DNA from: Burkholderia aenigmatica
GTDB taxonomy: Bacteria > Pseudomonadota > Gammaproteobacteria > Burkholderiales > Burkholderiaceae
NCBI RefSeq assembly: GCF_902499175.1
Contig: NZ_CABVQC010000068.1
Location: forward strand, 1 to 50,199
Reading direction: 5' to 3'
DNA length: 50,199 nt
In this document: positions 34,423 through 43,171 of the stretch, piece after piece
Position numbering within the stretch: position 1 is the stretch's first letter
Layout of the letters: each line of letters starts with the position of its first letter
The notes under the pieces: generated by a model
Seen by the model: the letters and a program-made list of their open reading frames with translations, nothing else
Databases searched by the model: none
What the model was told of the DNA's origin: nothing
Translations under genes and position numbers: made by a program

Positions 34423-35199
34423 ATGACAGCTTCACTCGAAGGACAGGTCGCCATCGTCACGGGCGGCGCGCGCGGTATCGGCCGAGGCATTGCACTGACG
34501 CTCGCCGGCGCGGGCGCCGACATCCTGCTGGCCGATCTGCTCGACGACGCACTCGACGCCACCGCGCGCGAGATACGTGCGCTCGGCCGCCGGGCGACGG
34601 TCGCGAAAGTCGACGTCACGCAAGCCGCACAGGTCGACGCGATGGTCGCACAGGCGCTCGCCGACCTCGGCCGGCTCGACATCCTAGTGAACTGCGCGGG
34701 CGTGATCAGCATTCATCCGGTTGCCGAGCTGACCGAGCGCGACTGGGATTTCGTGATGGACGTGAACGCGAAGGGCACGTTCCTCGGCTGCCGCGCGGCG
34801 CTCACGCATCTGAAGGCGCAGGGTCGCGGCCGGATCATCAACGTCGCGTCGATCGCCGGCAAGGAAGGCTTTCCGAATCTCGCGCATTACAGCGCGTCGA
34901 AATTCGCGGTCGTCGGCTTCACGAACGCGCTCGCGAAGGAGCTCGCGCGCGACGGCGTGACCGTCAACGCGATCTGCCCCGGCATCGTGCGCACCTACAT
35001 GTGGGACCGGCTGTCCGACGAATGGAAGACCGACGGCGAATCGGTCGAGGAGTCGTGGCAGCGGCACCAATTGACGCTGATCCCGCAGGGCCGCGCGCAG
35101 ACGCCGGAAGACATGGGCCGGCTCGCGCTGTTCTTCGCGACGATGGACAACGTGACGGGCCAGGCCGTGAACGTCGACGGCGGCTTCACGTTCCACTGA
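34423..35199 (+). CDS. Short-chain dehydrogenase/reductase, probable acetoin/butanediol oxidoreductase
   Basis: A 258-residue classical SDR. The cofactor loop GGARGIGRG (14-22), NCAG near 88, the catalytic Ser in NVASIAG and Tyr-xxx-Lys in YSASK (about 152-156), and NAICPGIVRT are all present. Its place between acoX and acoA suggests it interconverts acetoin, diacetyl or 2,3-butanediol and feeds acetoin to the dehydrogenase complex; the exact substrate cannot be read from sequence. AAGGAGA precedes the ATG. 78 bp separate its stop from acoA. Confidence 0.88.
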   Translation: MTASLEGQVAIVTGGARGIGRGIALTLAGAGADILLADLLDDALDATAREIRALGRRATVAKVDVTQAAQVDAMVAQALADLGRLDILVNCAGVISIHPVAELTERDWDFVMDVNAKGTFLGCRAALTHLKAQGRGRIINVASIAGKEGFPNLAHYSASKFAVVGFTNALAKELARDGVTVNAICPGIVRTYMWDRLSDEWKTDGESVEESWQRHQLTLIPQGRAQTPEDMGRLALFFATMDNVTGQAVNVDGGFTFH

Positions 35200-35276
35200 C
35201 GGCCGCGGGCCGAACAATCCGTCGCCGCGGCCCGGCCGAGGCGGCATTCGCAGTCAGACCTACCCAGGAGACACAC

Positions 35277-36260
35277 ATGACAGCTTCGACACAGCTCAGC
35301 AGGGACAAGCTGCTGGACGCCTACCGGCTGATGCGCACGATCCGCGAATTCGAGGAACGCCTGCACGTCGAATTCGCGACCGGCGAGATCCCCGGTTTCG
35401 TTCACCTATACGCGGGCGAGGAGGCGTCCGCGGTCGGCACGATGCTGCACCTCGGCCTCGACGACTACGTCGCGACCACCCACCGCGGCCACGGCCATTG
35501 CATCGCGAAGGGCGTGGACGTGCACGGGATGATGGCCGAGATCTACGGCAAGAAGACGGGCGTCTGCCACGGCAAGGGCGGCTCGATGCACATCGCCGAC
35601 CTGTCGATGGGGATGCTCGGCGCCAACGGGATCGTCGGTGCGGGCGGCCCGCTCGTCTGCGGCGCGGCGCTCGCGGCGAAGCACAAGAAGACCGGCGGGG
35701 TCGGCGTGTGCTTCTTCGGCGACGGCGCGTCGAACCAGGGCGTGATCTTCGAATCGATGAACCTCGCGTCGGTGTGGCGGCTGCCCGCGATCTTCGTTGC
35801 CGAAAACAACGGCTACGCGGAAGCGACGTCGTCGAGCTGGTCGGTCGCGACCGACAACATCGCCGATCGCGCGAACGGGTTCGGGATGCCGGGCGTGATC
35901 GTCGACGGCTTCGACTTCTTCGCGGTGCACGAAGCGCTCGGCGAGGCCGTCGAGCGCGCGCGCAACGGCGGCGGCCCGACGCTCGTCGAGGTGAAGCTCA
36001 CGCGCTATTTCGGCCACTTCGAAGGCGATGCGCAAACGTATCGTGCACCCGGCGAGGTGCAGAGGCTGCGCGACGAGAAGGACTGCCTGAAGCATTTCGA
36101 AACGCGCGTCGTGCGTGCCGAAGCGCTGACGACCGCCGATCTGCGCGCGGTCGATGCGCAGGTGAAGTCGCTGATCGACGATGCGGTCGCGCAGGCCAAG
36201 GCTGCGCCGCTGCCCGACGCGGCCGACCTGCTGGCCGACGTCTACGTGTCGTACCCGTGA
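35277..36260 (+). CDS. acoA: Acetoin dehydrogenase E1 alpha subunit
   Basis: A 327-residue thiamine-diphosphate E1 alpha. The E1-alpha signature THRGHGHCIAKG (about 63-74) and the ThDP/metal motif GDGASNQG ... NNGYAEAT (about 145-180) are visible. It cleaves acetoin to acetaldehyde and an acetyl group passed to the E2 lipoyl arm. AGGAG precedes the ATG. It is followed after 54 bp by acoB. Length matches the Ralstonia AcoA type. Confidence 0.94.
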   Translation: MTASTQLSRDKLLDAYRLMRTIREFEERLHVEFATGEIPGFVHLYAGEEASAVGTMLHLGLDDYVATTHRGHGHCIAKGVDVHGMMAEIYGKKTGVCHGKGGSMHIADLSMGMLGANGIVGAGGPLVCGAALAAKHKKTGGVGVCFFGDGASNQGVIFESMNLASVWRLPAIFVAENNGYAEATSSSWSVATDNIADRANGFGMPGVIVDGFDFFAVHEALGEAVERARNGGGPTLVEVKLTRYFGHFEGDAQTYRAPGEVQRLRDEKDCLKHFETRVVRAEALTTADLRAVDAQVKSLIDDAVAQAKAAPLPDAADLLADVYVSYP

Positions 36261-36314
36261 GCGCGGTCTGACACCGCGGCCGACACGGCGAACCGAACAT
36301 TCCAGGAGACAGAC

Positions 36315-37319
36315 ATGGCAAGGAAGATCACTTATTCGCAGGCGATCAACGAGGCGCTCGCGCAGGAAATGGCACGCGACGACAGCGTGATCGTGATGGG
36401 CGAAGACAATGCAGGCGGCGCGGGCGCGCCGGGCGAGGACGACGCGTGGGGCGGCGTGCTCGGCGTGACGAAGGGGCTGTTCCACAAATTTCCGGGCCGC
36501 GTGCTCGATACGCCGCTGTCCGAAGGCGGCTACATCGGCGCGGCGGTCGGCGCGGCCGCGTGCGGGATGCGGCCCGTCGCGGAGCTGATGTTCATCGATT
36601 TCATGGGCGTGTGCTTCGACCAGATCTTCAACCAGGCCGCCAAGTTCCGCTACATGTTCGGCGGCAAGGCCGTGACGCCGGTCGTGATCCGCGCGATGTA
36701 CGGCGCCGGCTTGCGCGCGGCCGCGCAGCATTCGCAGATGCTCACGTCGCTGTTCACGCACATTCCGGGGCTGAAGGTCGTGTGCCCGTCGACGCCGTAC
36801 GACGCGAAGGGGCTGCTGATCCAGGCGATCCGCGACAACGATCCGGTGATCTTCCTCGAACACAAGCTGCTCTATACCCGCGAAGGCGATGTGCCGGAGG
36901 AGTCCTATGCGATTCCGTTCGGTGAAGCGAACGTGATGCGCGACGGCGACGACGCGACGATCGTCACCTACGGCCGCATGGTGCACCTCGCGATGGACGC
37001 GGCCGTGAAGCTCGCGAAGGACGGCATCCAGGTCGACGTGATCGACCTGCGCACGACGTCGCCGCTCGACGAGGAAACGATCCTCGAAAGCGCGGAGCGC
37101 ACCGGGCGTGTGGTGGTCGTCGACGAAGCGAACCCGCGCTGCTCGATCGCGACCGACATCGCCGCGCTCGTCGCACAACGCGCGTTCCATGCGCTGAAGG
37201 CGCCGATCGAGCTGGTGACCGCGCCGCATACGCCCACGCCGTTCGCGAGCGTGCTGGAAGACCTGTATATCCCGTCCGCCGATGCGATTGCGCAGGCGGT
37301 CCTGAAGACGAGGAGCTGA
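36315..37319 (+). CDS. acoB: Acetoin dehydrogenase E1 beta subunit
   Basis: A 334-residue E1 beta subunit of the transketolase-like family. The N-terminal ARKITYSQAINEALAQEM and VMGEDNAGG segments, LSEGGYIGAAVGAA near residue 63, and a C-terminal transketolase domain (GRMVHLAMDAAVKL...IDLRTTSPLDEETI) match. It pairs with AcoA to form the heterotetrameric E1. AGGAGA precedes the ATG. acoC starts 4 bp after its stop. Confidence 0.95.
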   Translation: MARKITYSQAINEALAQEMARDDSVIVMGEDNAGGAGAPGEDDAWGGVLGVTKGLFHKFPGRVLDTPLSEGGYIGAAVGAAACGMRPVAELMFIDFMGVCFDQIFNQAAKFRYMFGGKAVTPVVIRAMYGAGLRAAAQHSQMLTSLFTHIPGLKVVCPSTPYDAKGLLIQAIRDNDPVIFLEHKLLYTREGDVPEESYAIPFGEANVMRDGDDATIVTYGRMVHLAMDAAVKLAKDGIQVDVIDLRTTSPLDEETILESAERTGRVVVVDEANPRCSIATDIAALVAQRAFHALKAPIELVTAPHTPTPFASVLEDLYIPSADAIAQAVLKTRS

Positions 37320-37323
37320 CACG

Positions 37324-38439
37324 ATGTCGATTCACATGATCACGATGCCCAAGTGGGGGCTGTCGATGGAGCAGGGGCAGGTCAACGGCTGGCTGAAGGC
37401 GATCGGCGAACGCGTGACGAAGGGCGACGAAGTGCTCGACGTCGAGACCGACAAGATCTCGTCGGGCGTCGAATGCGCGTTCGACGGCACGCTGCGCCGG
37501 CAGGTCGCGCAGGAAGGTGAGACGCTGCCGGTCGGCGCGCTGCTCGGCGTCGTCGCGGCCACCGACGCGAGCGATGCGGACATCGATGCGGCAATCGCCG
37601 ATTTCCAGCGCGATTTCGTGCCGAGCGCGGCCACTGACGAAGCGGCAGGCCCGCAGCCCGAAAAGGCGCAGATCGGCGGCCGGACGGTGCGTTTCCTGAA
37701 GCTTGGCGAAGGCAACGGCATGCCCGCCGTGCTGATCCACGGCTTCGGCGGCGACCTGAACAACTGGCTGTTCAATCACGCGGATCTCGCCGCGCACCGG
37801 CCGGTGTGGGCGCTCGACCTGCCCGGTCACGGCGAATCGGGCAAGGTGGTCGAGACGGGCAGCCTCGACGAACTGGCCGACGCGGTGCTCGCGCTGCTCG
37901 ATGCGAAGGGCATCGACCAAGCCCACCTGATCGGCCATTCGATGGGCGGCGCGGTCGCGATGGCGGCGGCCGAGCGCGCACCGCAACGCGTCGCGTCGCT
38001 GACGCTGATTGCGAGCGCGGGGCTCGGCACCGACATCAACCGCGCTTACATCGACGGCTTCGTCGCCGGCAACAGCCGCAACACGCTGAAGCCGCACCTC
38101 GGCGCGCTGTTCGCGGACAACGCGCTGGTCACGCGGCAACTCGTCGAGGATCTGGTCAAGTACAAGCGGCTCGAAGGCGTGCAGGCCGCGCTTGAGAAGA
38201 TCGCGCATGCCGCGTTCGATGGCGCCGCACAGCGGCGTGTGTTCCGCGACCGGCTCGCGGCACTTGCGCCGCGCACGCTCGTGATCTGGGGCGAGCGCGA
38301 CCAGGTGATCCCCGCGCAGCACGCGCAGGGCCTGCCGGACGGCGTGCGTGCCGAGGTGATCGCCGGCAGCGGGCACATGGTGCAGATGGAGGCGGCCGCT
38401 GACGTGAACCGCCTGATCGTCGCGTTTCTCGGAGGCTGA
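37324..38439 (+). CDS. acoC: Acetoin dehydrogenase E2 (lipoyl domain fused to alpha/beta hydrolase)
   Basis: A 371-residue protein. Residues 1-80 form a lipoyl domain with lipoylation Lys44 in ETDKISSG. A ~35-residue linker is followed by an alpha/beta-hydrolase domain (about 115-371) with nucleophile Ser206 in GHSMGG and His351 in SGHMVQ. It lacks the normal E2 catalytic core (DHxxxDG) of pyruvate dehydrogenase E2. The same hydrolase-type AcoC is known from Cupriavidus/Ralstonia acetoin operons. It should carry the acetyl group from E1 to CoA. Four bp after acoB. Confidence 0.93.
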   Translation: MSIHMITMPKWGLSMEQGQVNGWLKAIGERVTKGDEVLDVETDKISSGVECAFDGTLRRQVAQEGETLPVGALLGVVAATDASDADIDAAIADFQRDFVPSAATDEAAGPQPEKAQIGGRTVRFLKLGEGNGMPAVLIHGFGGDLNNWLFNHADLAAHRPVWALDLPGHGESGKVVETGSLDELADAVLALLDAKGIDQAHLIGHSMGGAVAMAAAERAPQRVASLTLIASAGLGTDINRAYIDGFVAGNSRNTLKPHLGALFADNALVTRQLVEDLVKYKRLEGVQAALEKIAHAAFDGAAQRRVFRDRLAALAPRTLVIWGERDQVIPAQHAQGLPDGVRAEVIAGSGHMVQMEAAADVNRLIVAFLGG

Positions 38440-38441
38440 CG

Positions 38442-39407
38442 ATGGCCGCCGCGCTCGAACGACCCAGCCTCACGGCGCTCGGCCAACCGGGCGCGCGAAG
38501 CCGCGACAAGCTCGCGCGCATTCCGGTGCGCGTCGAGCCCGCGACCGGCGCGGCGTTGCCGAAGCCGCCGTGGCTGCGCGCGCGGCCGATGATGAGCGCG
38601 GCGGTCGCCGACATGGCGGCCGTGCTGCGCGACCATCGGCTGCATTCCGTCTGCGAGGAGGCGATGTGCCCGAACATCGGCGAATGCTTCGCGCAGCGCA
38701 CCGCGACCTTCATGATCATGGGCGGGTTGTGCACGCGGCGCTGCCCGTTCTGCGACGTCGCGCACGGCCGTCCCGAGCCGCTCGATCCCGACGAGCCGGC
38801 GCGGCTGGCCGATGCGGCCGCAGCGCTCGGGCTGCGCTACGTCGTGATCACGTCGGTCGACCGTGACGATCTGCGCGACGGCGGCGCCGCGCATTTCGCC
38901 GCGTGTATCGCAGCGGTGCGCGCGAGCGTGCCGGGCATCGGCGTCGAAGTGCTGACGCCGGACTTCCGCGGCCGCGTGGCCCGCGCGCTGGAGGCGCTGT
39001 CGACGGCGTGGCCCGACGTGTTCAACCACAACATCGAGACGGTGCCATCGCTGTATCGTGCGGCGCGGCCGGGCGCCGACTATCGCGGCTCGCTCGAACT
39101 GCTCGCGCAGGCGAAGCGGGTGCGGCCGGGGCTGGTGACGAAATCGGGGTTGATGCTCGGGCTGGGCGAGTGCGACGACGAAGTGCGCGACACGCTGCGC
39201 GACCTGCGTGCGCATGACGTCGACGTGCTGACGCTCGGCCAGTATCTCGCGCCGTCCGCGCACCATCTGCCCGTGCGGCGCTACGTGAGCCCGGACGCAT
39301 TCGCCGCGTGGCGCGACGAGGCGCTGTTGCTCGGCTTCAGGGAAGTCGTCGCCGGCCCGCTCGTGCGGTCGTCGTATCACGCGGCCGACGTGCTGGAGGA
39401 GACGTAA
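38442..39407 (+). CDS. lipA: Lipoyl synthase, acetoin-operon paralogue
   Basis: A 321-residue radical-SAM enzyme with both LipA cluster motifs: C71-x4-C76-x5-C82 and C97-x3-C101-x2-C104. The C-terminal RSSYHA serine ligand of the auxiliary cluster is also present. It inserts two sulfurs into octanoyl groups, here presumably on AcoC Lys44. It starts 2 bp after the acoC stop, so it is coupled to its substrate protein's gene. A general lipA normally sits with lipB elsewhere. A lipA in an aco operon implies a dedicated supply when acetoin induces E2. No E3 (lpd) gene follows. The gene ends 11 bp from the converging MATE gene. Confidence 0.93.
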   Translation: MAAALERPSLTALGQPGARSRDKLARIPVRVEPATGAALPKPPWLRARPMMSAAVADMAAVLRDHRLHSVCEEAMCPNIGECFAQRTATFMIMGGLCTRRCPFCDVAHGRPEPLDPDEPARLADAAAALGLRYVVITSVDRDDLRDGGAAHFAACIAAVRASVPGIGVEVLTPDFRGRVARALEALSTAWPDVFNHNIETVPSLYRAARPGADYRGSLELLAQAKRVRPGLVTKSGLMLGLGECDDEVRDTLRDLRAHDVDVLTLGQYLAPSAHHLPVRRYVSPDAFAAWRDEALLLGFREVVAGPLVRSSYHAADVLEET

Positions 39408-39418
39408 CGGGCGGCGCG

Positions 39419-40774
39419 TCAGGCGGATGCGGAGGCATGCGCACGACTGACGTGGCGCAGATACAGCACGAGCCCGGCGCCCGCGAGCACCAGGCTGATC
39501 GTGTTCGCAAACCAGAAGCCGCGCGCGCCGGTCAGCCACGCGGGCGCGATGCCGCCCACGTCGAAGCCGAGCGCGTAGCCGCCGCTGAGCCCGACGCCCC
39601 ACAGCGCGACCGCATAGATCACGGTCGGCACGACCGCGACCTTGTAGGCGCGCAGCACGAACGCCGACGTGACCTGCACCGCGTCGAAGACGTGGTAGCA
39701 CGCGACGATCGCGACGAGGGGCATCGCGGCCGCGGCGACGGCCGGGTTCGGCGTATAGCCGCCGATGATCAGCGGTCGCAGCACGAACACGAGCAGGCCG
39801 TAGGTTGCGGCAATGCCGCACGCGAAGATCACGCTGTGCCGGCCGAGCAGCCGGGCTTCCTCGGGCCGTCCGGCGCCGAGCGCACGCGCGACCAGCGTCG
39901 ACGCCGCCACGCCGATCGACAGCGGCGTCATGTACAGCACCGCGCCGATGTTGCCGGCGATCTGGTGGCCGGCGAGCGTCGTCGTGCCGAATTGCGCGAT
40001 GAACAGCGCCATGCACGTGTACGACGTGACCTCGATCAGGTACGACAGGCCCATCGGCACGCCGAGTTTCAGGATTGCCTTCTGGCGTTCCCAGACCGGC
40101 CAGCAGAAGCGCGAGAAGATCGCGAGCGGCGCGAACACGTCGAGCTTCGCGAGCAGCGTGTAGCCGATCAGCGCGAGCGCCCAGTTGATCAGCGTGCTCG
40201 CGAGCCCGCAGCCCGGGCCGCCGAGAGCGGGCACGCCGAACCCGCCGAAGATGAACCACACGTTGAGCGGAAACTTGAGCAGCAGCGCGCCGATCTGCAG
40301 GATCATCGCGAGGCGCGGCTTGCCGGCCGCGTTGGTCAGCGCGTTGTAGATGCGGAACACGAGGCTGGCGGGCAGCCCGTACGACAGGATGCGCAGGTAG
40401 TCGACGGTGCGGTCGTGCAGCGCGGCGGGCGTGTGCGCGACGCGCAGCAGCGGCTCGGGAAAATGCAGCAGGAGAAAGCCGGGCACCGCGAGCAGCAGCG
40501 CGAGCCACAGCGCCTGGCGCACTTCCTCGCCGATCTCGGCATAGCGCCGCGCGCCGTACAGTTGTCCGGTGATCGGCTGCAGCGCGGACAGGATGCCCGT
40601 CAGGCCGATATAGATCGATATGTAGATCGACGAGCCGAGCCCGAGCGCGGCCAGGTCGACGGCCGAGTAGCGCCCGACCATCGCGGTGTCGATCACGCCG
40701 AACGCGATGATCGCGAGCTGGCCGACGAGCACCGGCCACGCGAGACCGACGATCCGGCGGATGTCGCCGAACAT
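39419..40774 (-). CDS. MATE-family efflux transporter
   Basis: A 451-residue transporter with about twelve membrane helices in two MatE repeats (starting near residues 10 and 230). It matches the Na+/H+-coupled MATE exporters of the NorM/DinF type by length and by the LPLSIGVAASTLVARALGAG segment. Substrates could be cationic drugs, siderophores or a lipid-linked metabolite. Its ATG at 40774 is 2 bp after the stop of the upstream glycosyltransferase gene, so translation is probably coupled. The stop is 11 bp from the lipA stop on the other strand. Confidence 0.9.
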   Translation of the reverse strand: MFGDIRRIVGLAWPVLVGQLAIIAFGVIDTAMVGRYSAVDLAALGLGSSIYISIYIGLTGILSALQPITGQLYGARRYAEIGEEVRQALWLALLLAVPGFLLLHFPEPLLRVAHTPAALHDRTVDYLRILSYGLPASLVFRIYNALTNAAGKPRLAMILQIGALLLKFPLNVWFIFGGFGVPALGGPGCGLASTLINWALALIGYTLLAKLDVFAPLAIFSRFCWPVWERQKAILKLGVPMGLSYLIEVTSYTCMALFIAQFGTTTLAGHQIAGNIGAVLYMTPLSIGVAASTLVARALGAGRPEEARLLGRHSVIFACGIAATYGLLVFVLRPLIIGGYTPNPAVAAAAMPLVAIVACYHVFDAVQVTSAFVLRAYKVAVVPTVIYAVALWGVGLSGGYALGFDVGGIAPAWLTGARGFWFANTISLVLAGAGLVLYLRHVSRAHASASA

Positions 40775-40776
40775 CG

Positions 40777-42534
40777 TCAATCGGCCGGCTGGCGGCGCGG
40801 CGGACGTCGCTTGACGGGAGTCTTCGGCCGTTCGATGCGCTCGTACAGGCGGAAGCGCTCGTCGCGGTCGGCGACGCGGCGGCCTTCCCACACGAGACGC
40901 CACACGTATTGCGACATCGAGCTCGGCTCGCCGAAGTCCGCATGGTCCTGGCGCAGGATCAAGTCGCAGTCGCCGGAGAAATCGAAGCGCATGTTGCCGA
41001 AATACGCGAAGGTCGCGATCTGCGCGTCACCGAGCCGCACGGGCGAGATGCACTCGTAGTCGGACGGCAGGTGCACGGCGATCTGCTGGGCGACATCGCG
41101 ATAGGTCCGGCCGTAGTTGACGATCGGCAGCCACAGCGTCATCAGCAGCACCCACATCAGCGTGGTACCGGCGCCCGACAGCACGACGCTGCGCCACAGC
41201 ACCTTCGGATGCCGCGAGATGCGCCAGCGCACGAGGAAGCACCAGCACACGGTGGCGATCACCGCGCAGATGAACGACAGGATCTTGAAGTGGGGCTCGT
41301 AGCCGGGCACGAGGCGGGCGAGGTTGCGCGCGAGCGGATGCGGGAAGCCCGTGAGCGACGCGAGCCACACGAGCCACACGAAGGTGCCGAGGATCGTGAA
41401 GCTCAGCACCGCGAACCAGTCGATCGCGTTGATCGCGCCGCGCTTGAGGGTCGGCAGCGCGAACGTCGCGAGCACTGCGAGCGGCGGCAGCAGCAGCATG
41501 TACATGCGGTTCGACTGCTGGCTCTGCAGGATCACGAGTGCGACGAGCGGCACGGCGACCGACAGCGGAATCGCGATGTGCGCCCGGCGGCGCATGCCGG
41601 CCCAGCTCCACCACGCCCAGATCGCGAGCGGCCAGGCAGGCCACGTGAACAGCGGCAGGTTCTTCGCCGCATAGCCGAGCACCGTGGTCGGCGGGCCCGA
41701 AAAGCGCATCAGGCTGCCGTGGATCCACTGGTTGAAGAACCATGCGGCGTCGTCGGGCGCCGCGACGAACGCTGCCAGCGGCCACAGCGCGAAGATCGCG
41801 GCCGCGAGCGGCACGCCGATGAGCGGCAGGCGCAGGTTGCGCATCTCGGGCGTAACGAGCCACAGGACGGCCGTACCGGCGAGCAGGGCGACGACCAGCA
41901 CCGGGTTGCCGGACAGCGCGACGAGGCCGATTGCGAGGCCCCACCACAGCGCGCCCTGCATCGGCTTGTCGATGCCGCGCACGATCCCGTAGACGAGCAT
42001 CGCGATCCACGCGAATTGCGCAAGCTGAGGTGTCGTTTCGTGGCCGCGCTCCGCGAGGCCGAAGCAGGCGACGAGCACCAGCAGCGCGCCGTCGGCGAGC
42101 GTGCGGCCGTAGTCGCGCGGCTCGGGTTCGCCGCCGAATGCGTATTTGAACGGCTGGACCTCGGCGCGCCGGCCGAGCAGGTAGGCCGCGTACCAGACGA
42201 ATGCACACGCGACGCAGAACAGCACGCCGGTATCGACACGCGACGCGTTGCTCGCGTCGACCCACGGGCCGAGGCCGCGGATCGACAGCGCACCGAGCCA
42301 GTAGCTGAGCGGCCCGTCGGTCGTGATGTACTTGCCGACCAGGTTCGGCAGCAGCCAGTCGTGCCAGCCGCCTTTGGCCATCGTCCACATCACGCCGAAG
42401 CCCGCCGCGTCCTCGTTCTTCCACGGGTCGCGGCCGAACAGGCCGAACGCTGCGTAGACGAAGCAGAGCGTGAGCAGCAGCCAGCGCGGCAGCGCGCGCG
42501 TGGCGGAGGCGGTGAGACGGACGACAGGCTTCAT
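40777..42534 (-). CDS. GT39/ArnT-like membrane glycosyltransferase
   Basis: A 585-residue polytopic GT-C-type protein. After the first helix, a short periplasmic loop has DPWKNEDAAGFGVMW (about residues 35-50), the acidic donor-binding position of the PMT/ArnT class. About eleven further helices are followed by a soluble C-terminal region (after residue 480) ending in a basic Lys/Arg/Pro-rich tail. It resembles ArnT (in this window, on the same strand) but is not its duplicate. The acceptor and sugar are unknown. The ATG is at 42534. It is translationally coupled to the MATE gene. Confidence 0.8.
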   Translation of the reverse strand: MKPVVRLTASATRALPRWLLLTLCFVYAAFGLFGRDPWKNEDAAGFGVMWTMAKGGWHDWLLPNLVGKYITTDGPLSYWLGALSIRGLGPWVDASNASRVDTGVLFCVACAFVWYAAYLLGRRAEVQPFKYAFGGEPEPRDYGRTLADGALLVLVACFGLAERGHETTPQLAQFAWIAMLVYGIVRGIDKPMQGALWWGLAIGLVALSGNPVLVVALLAGTAVLWLVTPEMRNLRLPLIGVPLAAAIFALWPLAAFVAAPDDAAWFFNQWIHGSLMRFSGPPTTVLGYAAKNLPLFTWPAWPLAIWAWWSWAGMRRRAHIAIPLSVAVPLVALVILQSQQSNRMYMLLLPPLAVLATFALPTLKRGAINAIDWFAVLSFTILGTFVWLVWLASLTGFPHPLARNLARLVPGYEPHFKILSFICAVIATVCWCFLVRWRISRHPKVLWRSVVLSGAGTTLMWVLLMTLWLPIVNYGRTYRDVAQQIAVHLPSDYECISPVRLGDAQIATFAYFGNMRFDFSGDCDLILRQDHADFGEPSSMSQYVWRLVWEGRRVADRDERFRLYERIERPKTPVKRRPPRRQPAD

Positions 42535-42682
42535 GCAGATGAGCGATTTGTTATGGGCGGGTGGCCGGCGCGGATGCGCGCGGTCGAGCCGGTTTCGAGC
42601 ATCCGGCATTGTAGACGCGCCCGCTGTTGCGCGTCAGGTCGTTGCCCGGGCGCCGGCTGGCGCCTGCCGGGCGAGCAGAGAC

Positions 42683-42710
42683 AAAAAAGGGCAGCCTGGG
42701 CTGCCCTTTT
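42683..42710 (-). terminator. Terminator of rpmE2
   Basis: The 12-bp perfect stem AAAAGGGCAGCC/GGCTGCCCTTTT has a minimal loop. On the minus strand it is followed by TTTTTT. It separates rpmE2 from the glycosyltransferase gene downstream. Confidence 0.9.
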
Positions 42711-42753
42711 GTGCGACACCGGTGGGTTGCAACCACCGGATGCAATGCGAAGC

Positions 42754-43014
42754 TTACTTCGCCTTGCCGCTGGCGCGAACGCCGAACTTGTTCTTGAACT
42801 TCTCGACACGGCCTGCCGTGTCCATGATCTTTTGCTGACCCGTGTAGAACGAGTGCGATTCCGACGACACTTCGATCTTGGCGAGCGGGTAGGTCTTGCC
42901 GTCGAGTTCGATGTTTTCGCGCGTCTGGATCGTCGAGCGCGTGATGAACTTGAAGCCGTTCGACATGTCTTGGAAGACGACTTCGCGGTAGTTCGGGTGG
43001 ATGCCTTCTTTCAT
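42754..43014 (-). CDS. rpmE2: 50S ribosomal protein L31, type B (zinc-free)
   Basis: An 86-residue L31. It contains no cysteine at all, so it is the zinc-independent type B (RpmE2/YkgM type) rather than the CxxC-containing type A. The family's IHPNYREVVFQD and SSESHSFYTGQQKIMDTAGRVEKFKNKFG segments are present. In many bacteria type B replaces the zinc form during zinc shortage; here it has an ordinary ribosomal-gene setting with no Zur box seen. AAAGGA precedes the ATG, and an intrinsic terminator follows. Confidence 0.95.
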   Translation of the reverse strand: MKEGIHPNYREVVFQDMSNGFKFITRSTIQTRENIELDGKTYPLAKIEVSSESHSFYTGQQKIMDTAGRVEKFKNKFGVRASGKAK

Positions 43015-43171
43015 GGTCTTTCCTTGGTGAGAGCGGTAGCCAACCCGCCGCTTGCCGTGCCGGAACGCGCAGATTGCGCAAACCAGACGACGCCAAGCCC
43101 GGCGCGAGCCACTTGCCTAAGGTCGAAAAACGGCGATTATGCCAGAAAATCAGATGGTTGACGAATAATTT

